From: WVZH01 sp034430895
GTDB taxonomy: Bacteria; Chloroflexota; Anaerolineae; Anaerolineales; E44-bin32
NCBI GenBank assembly: GCA_034430895.1
Contig: DAOUDW010000038.1
Coordinates: 119,701 to 183,700 of the forward strand
Direction: 5' to 3'
Length of the DNA: 64,000 bases
The notes below the pieces were generated by a model. That model was given only the letters and a program-made list of their open reading frames with translations. It made no database searches and was not told the origin of the DNA. Positions 44,244-52,897 of this stretch are shown here, piece by piece. The position numbers and the translations under genes were made by a program. The stretch's first letter is position 1. Each line of letters starts with the position of its first letter.

Positions 44244-45494
44244 TCAGCACCGCACCAAACCGCGGCGGCGAAAAACAAGGACCGCCACGCCGAATAAAAG
44301 ACTCCCCATGACAGCCAATCCGACGATCGTTCCGCGGATATCTGTCAGCGTGCCTGTTCCGGCCAGGATGGCAAACCCTTCCTGCGCCCAGGCATTGGGG
44401 GTGATTTTCCCAATCGTGCCCAGTGTGCCGCCAAAGCTGCCGCCGCCGAAGAACGACCCGCCCAGCAGCCCAAAGAACAGCATCATGGCCATACCGATCG
44501 TCGAAACCTGCTCCGCCGTGCGTGCAAATGCGGCCAGCAGGATACCCCAGCCGGCTGCCCCAAAAACGGCGGCCACGATCAAGACGGCCACACCGAGCAT
44601 ATCTCCCCAGTGAAGCTGGAAGAGCAGGCTGGTGACCCCGATAACGATGGCCAACTGCGCCACGCCCACAAGCACGACTCCGATCACCTTGCCCCCCAGG
44701 ATCCAGGCGCCATCCGTTGGGGTTGCCAGCATGCGCGGTAATGTGCCATCTTCTCGTTCGGCGATAATGCTGCGCCCGCCGATCCCGGAGACGGTGTACA
44801 TCAGGAACAACATGGCCATACTCGGTGCCAACAGCGCCAACGGTTGAATACCAACTTCCTCTTCCTCAACACGCTGACTTTGTATGGTTATACCGGCCAT
44901 GGCACCAGATTCCAGTGTCACCAACGCCTCCCCGACTTCACGACCAACATCATTAGCTTCCTGCGGCTGGATCAATCCCGCCCCGATCAGCCCGGTCACG
45001 GCAACTTTACTGCTGACGACACCCGCATCGATGCGTGCCACAAAACGCTCGATCAAGGAACGCACGATGCCGACCCGGATCGGCTGACCGGGGTAGACGT
45101 ACATTTCGATCGGGCTTTCCTGCTCGAGCCCTTCAGCGCTTAAAATTGCCTGGCTGAAATCCACCGGCAGGATCAGTCCTGCCACGAACTCGCCTTCATC
45201 GACGAGATCGCGAGCTCGCGCAGCGCTGCTCACAACAGAAATGTTGACAATCGAGCGCATGCTATCGTCCTGCAGCCACGTCACCATTGCATCGCCCAAT
45301 TCGCCTTCGTCTTCGTTGACCACCGCAACTTTTGTAGCCTGAATGGCGGTTTCGCCCGCCGAAACCGAAAACGCCCCGGTGACAAAGCCCATGGCCAGCG
45401 TGAGGGCGAATGGCCCTGCCAGCATGATCATGCCCACTTTGTCTCGAAAAGCGACTTTAAGATCTTTTAATCCAATTACCAGCAACTTCATCAT
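44244..45494 (-). CDS. ABC-2 type transporter permease (LnrM-like position)
   Basis: 416 residues; ATG ATG at 45494/45491 preceded by AGGAGGG. Same plan as the downstream permease: MMKLLVIGLKDLKVAFRDKVGMIMLAGPFALTL (cytoplasmic LKDLK then span 1), a large outer domain, then REDGTLPRMLATPTDGAWILGGKVIG (the ABC-2 coupling loop) and five spans. It probably forms a heterodimer with the following permease. The stop lies 26 bp before the next start. Confidence 0.9.
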   Translation of the reverse strand: MMKLLVIGLKDLKVAFRDKVGMIMLAGPFALTLAMGFVTGAFSVSAGETAIQATKVAVVNEDEGELGDAMVTWLQDDSMRSIVNISVVSSAARARDLVDEGEFVAGLILPVDFSQAILSAEGLEQESPIEMYVYPGQPIRVGIVRSLIERFVARIDAGVVSSKVAVTGLIGAGLIQPQEANDVGREVGEALVTLESGAMAGITIQSQRVEEEEVGIQPLALLAPSMAMLFLMYTVSGIGGRSIIAEREDGTLPRMLATPTDGAWILGGKVIGVVLVGVAQLAIVIGVTSLLFQLHWGDMLGVAVLIVAAVFGAAGWGILLAAFARTAEQVSTIGMAMMLFFGLLGGSFFGGGSFGGTLGTIGKITPNAWAQEGFAILAGTGTLTDIRGTIVGLAVMGSLLFGVAVLVFRRRGLVRC

Positions 45495-45504
45495 CTTCGC
45501 CCTC

Positions 45505-46455
45505 CTAGTCCCGCAGCGCCCGGCCGGTCAGGTGCAAGAACACGGCTTCGAGATTGGGTTCCTGGATCGAGGCAGATGTAATTTTTGCATTTTGCTCATT
45601 GGCAACGGTAATCAAATTCGGCAGTACAGCGTTGCCATCATCCACGAAGAGACGCAAGGTGCCGTTTAGCGGCTGCACCTGGTGCACACCCGGCACGCGC
45701 CCCAATGCCTCGACGACTTCCGGTCGACTGGTTTCTTCAGCAATGTGCATCTCGACCACATCATGCTCGCCTACCAGCTGCGTCAACTCACGCTGCGTGC
45801 CCAGGGCGATCATCTCTCCGTGATCGATGATACCGATGCGGTCGCTGATTTCCTGGGCTTCTTCCATGTAGTGCGTGGTGTAAAGCACGGTCATGCCCTG
45901 CTCGTTGAGCGACATCACGGTATCGAGAATGCTGCGCCGACTCTGTGGATCGATCCCGACTGTGGGCTCATCCATGTAAATCACTTTCGGTTGGTGCAGC
46001 AAACCGACACCGATGTTGATGCGCCGCTGCATGCCGCCCGAATATGTCTCGATCCGATCTTTCGCTCGCTCGCGCAAGCCGGTCATATCGAGCACCTCAT
46101 CGACGCGTTTGCGCAGCGCCTTGCCCCCCATGCCGTAGAGCCGGCCCCAGAAGATCAAGTTCTCGTAGGCCGTCAACTTCGGATAAAGTGCAATTTCCTG
46201 CGGTACGACGCCGATGGCCGCTTTTACTCTCTGCGGCGCCTGCAAAATCGACGCGCCGTCGATGCATGCATCCCCGCTGGTGGGCTTGAGCAAACAAGAG
46301 AGCATGGAGAGTGTCGTCGATTTGCCCGCCCCATTCGGTCCCAACAGGCTGAAAATCTCCCCTTGGCGGACGACGAAACTGACTTCATCCACAGCTGGAT
46401 CGGGGGTCCCGTTGTAGCGCTTGGTCAGCGCTTGTGCTTCAATCATGTTATTCAC
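45505..46455 (-). CDS. ABC-2 exporter ATP-binding protein (LnrL-like)
   Basis: GTG 46455 is chosen because AAGGAGG (46469-46463) is seven bases upstream; ATG 46461 is too close to that SD and ATG 46446 is further off. About 316 residues. Walker A LLGPNGAGKST, Q-loop GVVPQEIALYPKLTAYEN, signature YSGGMQRR, Walker B VIYMDEPTVGIDPQSR and switch YTTHYMEEAQ are all present. A C-terminal ~80-residue regulatory extension, common in drug-type ABC-2 ATPases, is also present. It is the first gene of the exporter operon and ends 10 bp before the first permease. Confidence 0.93.
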   Translation of the reverse strand: MNNMIEAQALTKRYNGTPDPAVDEVSFVVRQGEIFSLLGPNGAGKSTTLSMLSCLLKPTSGDACIDGASILQAPQRVKAAIGVVPQEIALYPKLTAYENLIFWGRLYGMGGKALRKRVDEVLDMTGLRERAKDRIETYSGGMQRRINIGVGLLHQPKVIYMDEPTVGIDPQSRRSILDTVMSLNEQGMTVLYTTHYMEEAQEISDRIGIIDHGEMIALGTQRELTQLVGEHDVVEMHIAEETSRPEVVEALGRVPGVHQVQPLNGTLRLFVDDGNAVLPNLITVANEQNAKITSASIQEPNLEAVFLHLTGRALRD

Positions 46456-46540
46456 GTTCATTCCTCCTTGTGCTTCCATTGCACATTTATAATCACTACC
46501 ATGAAGACTGTAGCCGAATACTTTACGTATTAGATGTGCT

Positions 46541-46585
46541 GATGGTCGCACTCGAAGGTCACATTCCCAATAGGAAGGTCACATT
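46541..46585 (-). promoter_or_regulatory. Direct repeats upstream of the ABC exporter operon
   Basis: GAAGGTCACATT occurs at 46554-46565 and again at 46574-46585, 20 bp apart (two helical turns), with a related GATGGTCGCA at 46541-46550. A TATAAA hexamer follows on the minus strand near 46490. The phasing suggests binding by the LuxR-type regulator encoded upstream. Confidence 0.5.
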
Positions 46586-46625
46586 GAGGAAATATCCATA
46601 TCTCGCGATATGAAAATTGCAGGAA

Positions 46626-46658
46626 AAAAAACAAAACGCCTTGACATTGAGACAAGGC
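46626..46658 (-). terminator. Terminator of the histidine kinase / LuxR regulator operon
   Basis: On the minus strand GCCTTG, a 9-nt loop and CAAGGC are followed by GTTTTGTTTTTTTT. It separates the regulatory genes from the exporter operon, which therefore needs its own promoter. Confidence 0.8.
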
Positions 46659-46712
46659 ATCGAAAAATACGGGTTGAGAGGAAAAGCCGATGAAGTCTGC
46701 CTTGAAAAGTTG

Positions 46713-47381
46713 TTAAATAAGGCCCCACTCGCGGGCACGCAGAGCGGCTTGCGTACGATCACGCACGCCCATCTTTTCCAGAATATGCGTAACGTGATTT
46801 TTTACCGTACCTTCGGCGATGACCAGCGTTTCGGCGATCTCGCGGTTGCTCGCACCGGCAGCGATCAACTCCAGAACCTGACATTCCCGCTCGGAGAGCG
46901 GTTCCACCATCAACTCCTGCGGAGTCTTTGCTTTGGGCGTCAGCCGGGAGAATTCGGCGACCACCTTGGTAGCTATCGAGGGCTGCAGGAAGGATTCACC
47001 GCGTGCCGCACCATGGATGGCATCAACCAGAGTTTCCGAAGACACATCCTTCAACAGATACCCCATGGCGCCTGCGCGTAAACCTTCGAAGACGTATTCA
47101 TCATCGTCGAACGTAGTCAGGATGACAACGTTGCTCTGCGGGCACTCGTTTTGAAGCTGCCGGGTGGCCCCCACACCATCGAGCTGCGGCATCTGTAGGT
47201 CCATAAGCACCACATCCGGCTTGAGCCGAACCGCTTCATGAACAGCCTCGATCCCATCGCCGGCCTCACCGACGACTTCGATGCCATGTTGTACGGAGAG
47301 CAGTGTGCGTAATCCCTCCCGGAACAAGACCTGGTCATCTACAAGAAGGACACGGATAACCTGCTCGCTTCTCGAAGTCAT
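46713..47381 (-). CDS. NarL/LuxR-family response regulator (LnrK-like)
   Basis: 222 residues. Receiver: VLLVDDQVLFREGL, phospho-acceptor Asp61 in LMDLQMPQLDG, TTFDDDEYVFEGLRAGAMGYLLKD. The C-terminal LuxR-type helix-turn-helix is LSERECQVLELIAAGASNREIAETLVIAEGTVKNHVTHIL. Its start overlaps the kinase stop by four bases. With the kinase and the exporter 260 bp downstream it matches the gene order of linearmycin-resistance-type LnrJK-LnrLMN loci. It probably activates the exporter through the 20-bp-spaced repeats. Confidence 0.94.
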   Translation of the reverse strand: MTSRSEQVIRVLLVDDQVLFREGLRTLLSVQHGIEVVGEAGDGIEAVHEAVRLKPDVVLMDLQMPQLDGVGATRQLQNECPQSNVVILTTFDDDEYVFEGLRAGAMGYLLKDVSSETLVDAIHGAARGESFLQPSIATKVVAEFSRLTPKAKTPQELMVEPLSERECQVLELIAAGASNREIAETLVIAEGTVKNHVTHILEKMGVRDRTQAALRAREWGLI

Positions 47382-48580
47382 ACGGGAATAAATACCTCCA
47401 GGCTGGATCCCTTTGGCGCTGTGCTTTGCAGAGTCACACGCCCGTTGAGCATATGTACACGCTCTCTTAAGCCAAAGAGGCCGAAGCCTTCTTCCATCTT
47501 TTCGAGATTCACTCCCACCCCATTATCCTCGACCACCAACGTAATCCCCCCTTCCGCGGCATAATCGAGTTGCACTTTCACACTGGAGGCACGTGCGTGT
47601 TTGCTCACATTGGTCAGACCTTCCTGTGCCGCCCGGTAAAGTGCGTGTTCGGTCTGTGCAGGCAACTCTCGTACTTCCCCGGAGACGTATAGTTCGCTTT
47701 GTATTCCCGTCGTACGACATTCTTCGAGCAGGCTTTCGATCGCCGAGGTCAGCGGGCGGCCTTCCATCGGAGAGGCACGCAATGCGGCGACCGAACGTCG
47801 TACTTCTGATAACCCGTTTTTCGCCAGCGACTGCGCTTTCTCCAGCGCTTGATAGGCCGCATCCCGATCTGTATCGAGTACGACACGCGCCGCTTCGAGT
47901 TGAACGTTAATGACCGTCAAATAATGACCCAGACTGTCGTGAATCTCTCTCGCCAGACGATTGCGTTCCTTGGTGGTGGCCAATTCTTCAGCCTGCACGA
48001 CGTATTCGCGCAGCTGTTGGTTTAACGCTTCCAGACGCTCCGCCATCCGCTGCACTTCTTGGCGCGATGTCTCCGCCTGGACCAGGACTCGCGTGAAGAC
48101 CACGACGAATATCACACCCGAAATCAACCCCAATAGTGTGCCTGTGAAATCCTCATCATTGATCAGAATGCCACTCGGAATGACAAAGATGGCAATTGCC
48201 ACAGCGATGATCACTGGTATCCAACGTGGTGAAAACACCATGACAGCATGAGACACAAGTGGCAAAACCATAAGCCATAGTGCCGCGAAAGTTGGGCTAA
48301 TCCATAACTCTACGGACGCCAGGGCAACTTGAATGCCAAAATAGAGTAGAAACCATCCACGGTTTTCACGGCGTTCTACCCACTCGAACCCCCAAACACC
48401 GAAGACACAATACATCACGGCGATGGCGATCATTGCAAACGTAATTGGATCAGTGAGTGCAATAGCGTTCGCACTGAAAGTGACGATGATCCCCAGCAGC
48501 ACGGTAAATATGAAAGCGCCATGCAATAAACGACCCTCCCGGAGAGTCTCGGAATAAGACGAGGATTTATAATTCTTCAT
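47378..48580 (-). CDS. NarL-type sensor histidine kinase (LnrJ/DesK-like)
   Basis: ATG 48580 (GGTGG upstream); an in-frame start at 48613 is less supported. 400 residues. Five to six membrane spans occupy residues ~20-165 with tiny loops, the layout of intramembrane-sensing kinases. A coiled-coil stretch QEVQRMAERLEALNQQLREYV leads to the HisKA_3 motif ERNRLAREIHDSLGHYL (His214). The ATPase part has YRAAQEGLTNVSKHA, VEDNGVGV and GFGLFGLRERV. It likely senses membrane perturbation or lipid-targeting compounds. Transcribed with its regulator (ATGA overlap). Confidence 0.92.
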   Translation of the reverse strand: MKNYKSSSYSETLREGRLLHGAFIFTVLLGIIVTFSANAIALTDPITFAMIAIAVMYCVFGVWGFEWVERRENRGWFLLYFGIQVALASVELWISPTFAALWLMVLPLVSHAVMVFSPRWIPVIIAVAIAIFVIPSGILINDEDFTGTLLGLISGVIFVVVFTRVLVQAETSRQEVQRMAERLEALNQQLREYVVQAEELATTKERNRLAREIHDSLGHYLTVINVQLEAARVVLDTDRDAAYQALEKAQSLAKNGLSEVRRSVAALRASPMEGRPLTSAIESLLEECRTTGIQSELYVSGEVRELPAQTEHALYRAAQEGLTNVSKHARASSVKVQLDYAAEGGITLVVEDNGVGVNLEKMEEGFGLFGLRERVHMLNGRVTLQSTAPKGSSLEVFIPV

Positions 48581-48726
48581 GGTTCCACCATTTGTAGGGA
48601 AACTCAGAGCCACGCGGCGATTCGATTGTGTCTATTGTAAACCGGATTACTTCTCACGCGGAAATCACTTCGAAGGCGTACAGTACAATTCACCCATTAA
48701 GCAGTGCTTCTTAAGGGCAGAAATTA

Positions 48727-50076
48727 TCAACCTGCAATGGGAACAACTTCCGGGGTTTTCAAAGGCAGCACGATCTCAAAGGACGTGCCTTCGCCCAGCT
48801 CGCTTTCAATGCTGATCTTACCGCCCATCATATCGACCAGATTGCGCGTGATCGCCAACCCGAGACCGGTACCTTTCCGAGCCGTATCTTTGCTGGCCGT
48901 TTCTAATTGCCGATATTCCTCAAAGATGGTCTCAAAGCGATCCTCAGGGATGCCAGGGCCGGTGTCGCGCACAATGATACGCCATTGATTTGTGGCATAG
49001 CGATCAATCTTCAGATCGACCTGGCCGTGATCGGTGAATTTGATCGCATTACTGACGAGGTTGAGCATGATCTGCTTCAAGCGACCTTGGTCTCCGACCA
49101 TGCGCATGGGCAAGTCGTCCGCCATTTCCACGTTGAATGTGAGTTCCTTTTGGTGCGCGGTCTCATCCATCGTCGATTGCACGTTCCTTCCCAGATCGTA
49201 AATCGAGAACGACTCCTCACAGATCTCCAATTCACCCGCCTCGATCTTGGCCAAATCGAGCAGATCATTAATGATACTATGCAGGTGCCTCGCGCTGCCG
49301 AGTACGTTTCCCAGCTTGCCCTTCAGTTTCGATGAAATCTCACCGTAGGTGCCCCGCATGGCCAACTCAGTGAAAACGATGATCGAACTGAGCGGCGTGC
49401 GCAGCTCGTGGCTGGTGCGCGCCGTAAACTGCGATTTCATCTCGCTCGCCAAAGCAAGCTTGTGATTGGCTTGCAGCAAATCGTAAGTCGCCTCGTCCAG
49501 AGCCTTTCGCAGATCCTGGGTGGAGTATTTACTAAAGATGGCAACAAAGAAAAAAGATAGAACATAAATGACGAAAAGTGTGATCTGTTCAACCGAACTC
49601 GGGAGAGTGATCGTCGGAAGTACTTCATCTGCTATTATGATTTCTGAGATGACCAAGAATACCGTACCGAGGAACGCAACTACATATCCCTGACGCGGTC
49701 CAATCACCATCCCGGCGATAATAACGCTGAGTATGTAACCCACGACAATGATGGATGACAATCCCGAAATGATCATTCCATTAATGCCAATAATGAGCAT
49801 GATCGGCACGAGTAGGACGTATCCTGAAACGAGTACCCGATCGCGCTTCGCGAGCCAACGAGCAAAGAGACTGATCGGAGCAATGGCTAAGCCTAGAAAT
49901 AATTCAAGTAGCGTCTGGACTGAAAAATGGTTTACGAGCATGAAACCAATAAGAAGCGTAAGTGGAATAATAAAGATCAATATTGTGTTACTGATATCGA
50001 TCATCAGACGCTGGCGACGCCGCTGATCTACCTTTACATACGGAGATCTAGTCTGGAACGGTTCTCTCTGATTCAT
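48727..50076 (-). CDS. Multispan membrane sensor histidine kinase
   Basis: ATG 50076 is proposed (GGGTGGA upstream); longer in-frame starts would overlap the methyltransferase gene. 449 residues. About six membrane spans cover residues ~25-185, then a short coiled coil DLRKALDEATYDLLQANHKLALA. The HisKA motif FTARTSHELRTPLSSI has His223. The ATPase boxes are LNLVSNAIKFTD, VRDTGPGIP and GTGLGLAITRNLVDMMGG. It has no PAS or GAF domain, so sensing is through the membrane part. It is third in an operon with a stand-alone receiver and a methyltransferase. Confidence 0.9.
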   Translation of the reverse strand: MNQREPFQTRSPYVKVDQRRRQRLMIDISNTILIFIIPLTLLIGFMLVNHFSVQTLLELFLGLAIAPISLFARWLAKRDRVLVSGYVLLVPIMLIIGINGMIISGLSSIIVVGYILSVIIAGMVIGPRQGYVVAFLGTVFLVISEIIIADEVLPTITLPSSVEQITLFVIYVLSFFFVAIFSKYSTQDLRKALDEATYDLLQANHKLALASEMKSQFTARTSHELRTPLSSIIVFTELAMRGTYGEISSKLKGKLGNVLGSARHLHSIINDLLDLAKIEAGELEICEESFSIYDLGRNVQSTMDETAHQKELTFNVEMADDLPMRMVGDQGRLKQIMLNLVSNAIKFTDHGQVDLKIDRYATNQWRIIVRDTGPGIPEDRFETIFEEYRQLETASKDTARKGTGLGLAITRNLVDMMGGKISIESELGEGTSFEIVLPLKTPEVVPIAG

Positions 50077-50107
50077 TGGGTCCACCCTTTCAACAAGCCA
50101 GTCCGAT

Positions 50108-51178
50108 TTAGTGATGTACATTCTTGGTATTGAATGCACGTAACGTCCCGGCAACGGGCGCCAGGTCGATGTCAATTCCTAATTCACTAAACCAGCGGAC
50201 GTAATCTTCCTGCCAGAAGAAACCATAGCAGTTTTCATTTGACCGAACAACTAGGTTAAAATATTCATTGGCTATCGGTTTGAACGTTTGCCCTCCAAAG
50301 AGCAACCCACCATGACGCACGACTCGAACGGTCTCCCTTATAGCCCTTCTCGGATCCGGCGTCCAATGCAATACGAACAACCAGAAACTTGCATCGAATT
50401 CATCGTCCTCAAAGGGCAATCGCGTGGCACTTGCAACTTTATAAATCGGCCGATTGGCCTTTGTCACTGGCGGATGATTAGGATCGATTTCCTTCAAGTA
50501 CGTCTCGAAATTCTGCTCCGCTAATTCGATCAAACTATGAACAGGATCAATCGCAGTGATTCTAATGTCACCGTTAAATTTCAACCACAGTTCCGCCGTC
50601 TCCCGGCCGCTTCCACAACCGACATCAATCAACTTTTTCCCACGCAATCCTGATAGATCTCCTGGTTTCAGATAAGCGAAGCATGCACTACGCATGGCGG
50701 AGTAGATCTTGTTTGCCAGGATACGATCGAACTTAGACATGAACTCCCGCCCATCTTGTTCAAACGTTTTCGACAAGCTGATGGGCTGTTGTCGCAACCG
50801 AGGCAGAATGTAGCGCGTCATACTCTCAGCGAGGACGACGAAACCACGAATACGTGGATCCGTGCGCTTCACGATTTGTTCCAGATCGGGGAGAGGTTGC
50901 TCATCCTTGGTACGGTACAAATCTTCCTCTCGAATCAAGATCTGATCATCATCCGATGACAAGATCTCCAGTAGAGATCGCGTGTAATCGATATCGATAA
51001 AGCCGAACTCGGCGAGGATTTCGCCATATGTCCGGGGAATCCGAAGAAATTCGAATAAGCCAATATCATCCAAAACCTTGAGTACGTAGTATCGGAAAAG
51101 TCGATCGGCGTGACGCCCGGCGCGTAGAACAGGCCCGACACTGGTAAGGACGTACCAGAAGACCTTTATCAATCTCAT
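50108..51178 (-). CDS. SAM-dependent methyltransferase with winged-helix-like N-terminal domain
   Basis: 356 residues. Residues ~1-170 resemble the helical dimerisation/winged-helix module seen in O-methyltransferases and ketide-type methyltransferases (LFRYYVLKVLDDIGLFEFLR...TYGEILAEFG). The catalytic Rossmann domain follows with motif I KLIDVGCGSGRETAELWLKF, ITAIDPVHS, LPFEDDEFDASFWLFVLHW and GGLLFGGQTF. The acceptor is unknown. It sits between a CheY-like receiver gene (23 bp) and a kinase gene (31 bp), which suggests a role tied to signalling, either as effector or as an enzyme under their control. Confidence 0.85.
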   Translation of the reverse strand: MRLIKVFWYVLTSVGPVLRAGRHADRLFRYYVLKVLDDIGLFEFLRIPRTYGEILAEFGFIDIDYTRSLLEILSSDDDQILIREEDLYRTKDEQPLPDLEQIVKRTDPRIRGFVVLAESMTRYILPRLRQQPISLSKTFEQDGREFMSKFDRILANKIYSAMRSACFAYLKPGDLSGLRGKKLIDVGCGSGRETAELWLKFNGDIRITAIDPVHSLIELAEQNFETYLKEIDPNHPPVTKANRPIYKVASATRLPFEDDEFDASFWLFVLHWTPDPRRAIRETVRVVRHGGLLFGGQTFKPIANEYFNLVVRSNENCYGFFWQEDYVRWFSELGIDIDLAPVAGTLRAFNTKNVHH

Positions 51179-51201
51179 GCACCAACCTTAATTGCGGGTT
51201 T

Positions 51202-51624
51202 TTAATCCTGTGAATTAAGATATGGTCGCATAAATTGGATGAACTTGTCAACCTCAATGGGTTTGGCAAAGTAATCATCACACCCCGCCTCCAGGGCACG
51301 CTCGCGGTCACCCACCATGGCATAAGCCGTGATAGCCAAGACAGGAACATCGATAAAATCCTCGTTGCCTTTGATCGAGCGGGTTGCTTTCCAGCCGTCG
51401 AGTTTGGGCAAACCCATATCCATGAGGATCACGTCGGGTTTGAGTTCGAAAGCCATGTTTACCGCTTCATGACCGTCTCGGGCTACACGTACTTCAGAAT
51501 GATCAAAAAATGCTTCAAAGATATCAAGTAATACATCAATGGTGAATTCTTCGTCTTCGGCAAGAAGGATGCGTTTTACCTTACCATTCTTCCTTCCGTT
51601 GCCATTCATTCCTATACCGTTCAT
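51202..51624 (-). CDS. Stand-alone CheY-like response regulator receiver
   Basis: ATG 51624 is preferred (GGCAGGTG upstream); 140 residues. Receiver motifs are ILLAEDEEF, Asp69 in LMDMGLPKLDG, LAITAYAM and DDYFAKPI. There is no output domain. The short N-terminal tail is Gly/Asn/Lys-rich (NGIGMNGNGRKNGK). It leads an operon with a methyltransferase and a membrane histidine kinase, which is its likely phosphodonor. Confidence 0.9.
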   Translation of the reverse strand: MNGIGMNGNGRKNGKVKRILLAEDEEFTIDVLLDIFEAFFDHSEVRVARDGHEAVNMAFELKPDVILMDMGLPKLDGWKATRSIKGNEDFIDVPVLAITAYAMVGDRERALEAGCDDYFAKPIEVDKFIQFMRPYLNSQD

Positions 51625-51657
51625 AACGCACCTGCCTTTCGCGTCAAAGCGGATCAA

Positions 51658-52143
51658 TCATTCCCTCGAATAATTCCTCAAGTTAAGCAGCACTTTCCTT
51701 CCCTTCACATATTCCAGATCGACAGACGAACATTCGATCTAATCTCCCAATAATCCATCCAACAGGACTGGATGAAAACTGGCCTCCGGATACCAACTCC
51801 CCATCGGAGACCAGGATTTAAGAACCCAACGATAAGACTGGTAAACATGAGATTATCACCAATCCCCCTTGGATAACCTTACAAATGGCTACCAAACAGT
51901 CGGGAGGGTATCGATCGGTTTCGTACGATTCTATGGACGCGAAAACAGGTGGAATGCGACTGAAGAAACTATCGAAGCGCCAATATCATCCATCCATTAG
52001 TATTCAGCCGATACAACAGGCGGTTAGACGATTGGTTCTGGATGGAAACACATATTCCAGCGGCCATGGCGTCATGCAATGCGGGATGCTGGAAAATGCC
52101 CTCGTTCTTATTCATTTGTAGAAGGATCGAATATGGCAATTCG
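51658..52143. other. Intergenic region, no clear gene
   Basis: About 490 bp. One plus-strand frame of 78 codons (51885-52121) has an ATG but only a weak GGATAA-type SD and no recognisable sequence. I see no terminator with a T run, no tRNA and no repeat. Promoters of the receiver operon should lie at the left end. Confidence 0.4.
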
Positions 52144-52329
52144 CTAGAAGATCAACGCGATGATGAAGACCGCCGGTAAGACGAAAATCCCCACCACGAT
52201 TCCCAAGACGATTAAACCAACGACACCGCCTGCCAGCCCAACCACAAGCCCAACGGCTCCCACAATGAGGCTTACGATTAAACCGATCACTCCAACAATT
52301 AGGCCTACAAACAAATTAATTAACCACAT
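52144..52329 (-). CDS. Tiny hydrophobic membrane protein
   Basis: 61 residues from ATG 52329 with GAGGG six bases upstream. It is nearly all Gly, Val, Ile and Leu (LFVGLIVGVIGLIVSLIVG then VVGLAGGVVGLIVLGIVVG), forming two membrane spans with GxxxG-like packing motifs. Such proteins are common and usually unnamed. The SD and compact frame make it likely real. It is not linked to other genes by spacing. Confidence 0.65.
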   Translation of the reverse strand: MWLINLFVGLIVGVIGLIVSLIVGAVGLVVGLAGGVVGLIVLGIVVGIFVLPAVFIIALIF

Positions 52330-52424
52330 ATCAGCCCTCGTGTATTGAACTAATTGCTTTCAATGATGTATACGTAAAAAAACTGCTCGGGTTGCGAGAC
52401 CGAATGAACCTTGCGCTTATGGAA

Positions 52425-52454
52425 AAAAAAGAGCCCTCGCAATTGCGAGGGCTC
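52425..52454 (-). terminator. Terminator of the cold-shock gene
   Basis: GAGCCCTCGC-AATT-GCGAGGGCTC is a perfect 10-bp stem-loop (52431-52454). On the minus strand it is followed by eight T. Confidence 0.92.
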
Positions 52455-52473
52455 TTTCTTGGACTCAATCGAA

Positions 52474-52683
52474 CTACAGGGTTGTGACTTCAGCAGCCTG
52501 CAAGCCCTTGGGGCCTTGCTCGATGGAGAATTCCACCTGCTGGCCTTCTTCCAGCGTGCGAAATCCATCGCTCTGAATCGCCGAGTAGTGGACAAATACA
52601 TCGTCCCCTTCTTCACGCTCGATGAAGCCGTAGCCCTTGCTTCCATTGAACCACTTGACCGTACCAGTTACTCGTTCCGACAT
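52474..52683 (-). CDS. Cold-shock family protein (CspA-like)
   Basis: 69 residues, the standard length. Both nucleic-acid-binding motifs are intact: KGYGFIE (RNP1) and VFVHYSAI (RNP2), preceded by GTVKWFNGS. It is a single-stranded nucleic acid chaperone in the cytoplasm. AAGGAGG lies upstream of the ATG. The ~200-bp upstream region contains a strong hairpin (52761-52783), which may be a structured 5' UTR as in other csp genes or the terminator of the reductase gene before it. Confidence 0.96.
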   Translation of the reverse strand: MSERVTGTVKWFNGSKGYGFIEREEGDDVFVHYSAIQSDGFRTLEEGQQVEFSIEQGPKGLQAAEVTTL

Positions 52684-52760
52684 CTTACTTTTGCCTCCTT
52701 AGGCATGTTTTCTAAGGTGCGTTTGCCGTTCCTGGTGATCGGGTTCAATGAACCAAACCG

Positions 52761-52783
52761 ACCTGAGCAACGTCTGCTCAGGT
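52761..52783 (-). promoter_or_regulatory. Hairpin between aldo/keto reductase and cold-shock genes
   Basis: ACCTGAGCA and TGCTCAGGT form a 9-bp stem with a 5-nt loop. On the minus strand a GGTTTGGTT tract follows. It could be a terminator of the reductase gene or a csp mRNA element. Confidence 0.5.
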
Positions 52784-52897
52784 CTTGGTCTTACGACTTC
52801 CAGCAAGAACGTGCATGCAACCTTGCAAGAAAAATATTACCACATTTCTCAACTTCTGCCCACATGTCTGACAATTCCCCGGCGTCAAGATCTTCAC

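Noticed and set aside
51885..52121. 78-codon plus-strand ORF
   Set aside because: Weak initiation context and no family resemblance; kept only as a note in the gap entry.
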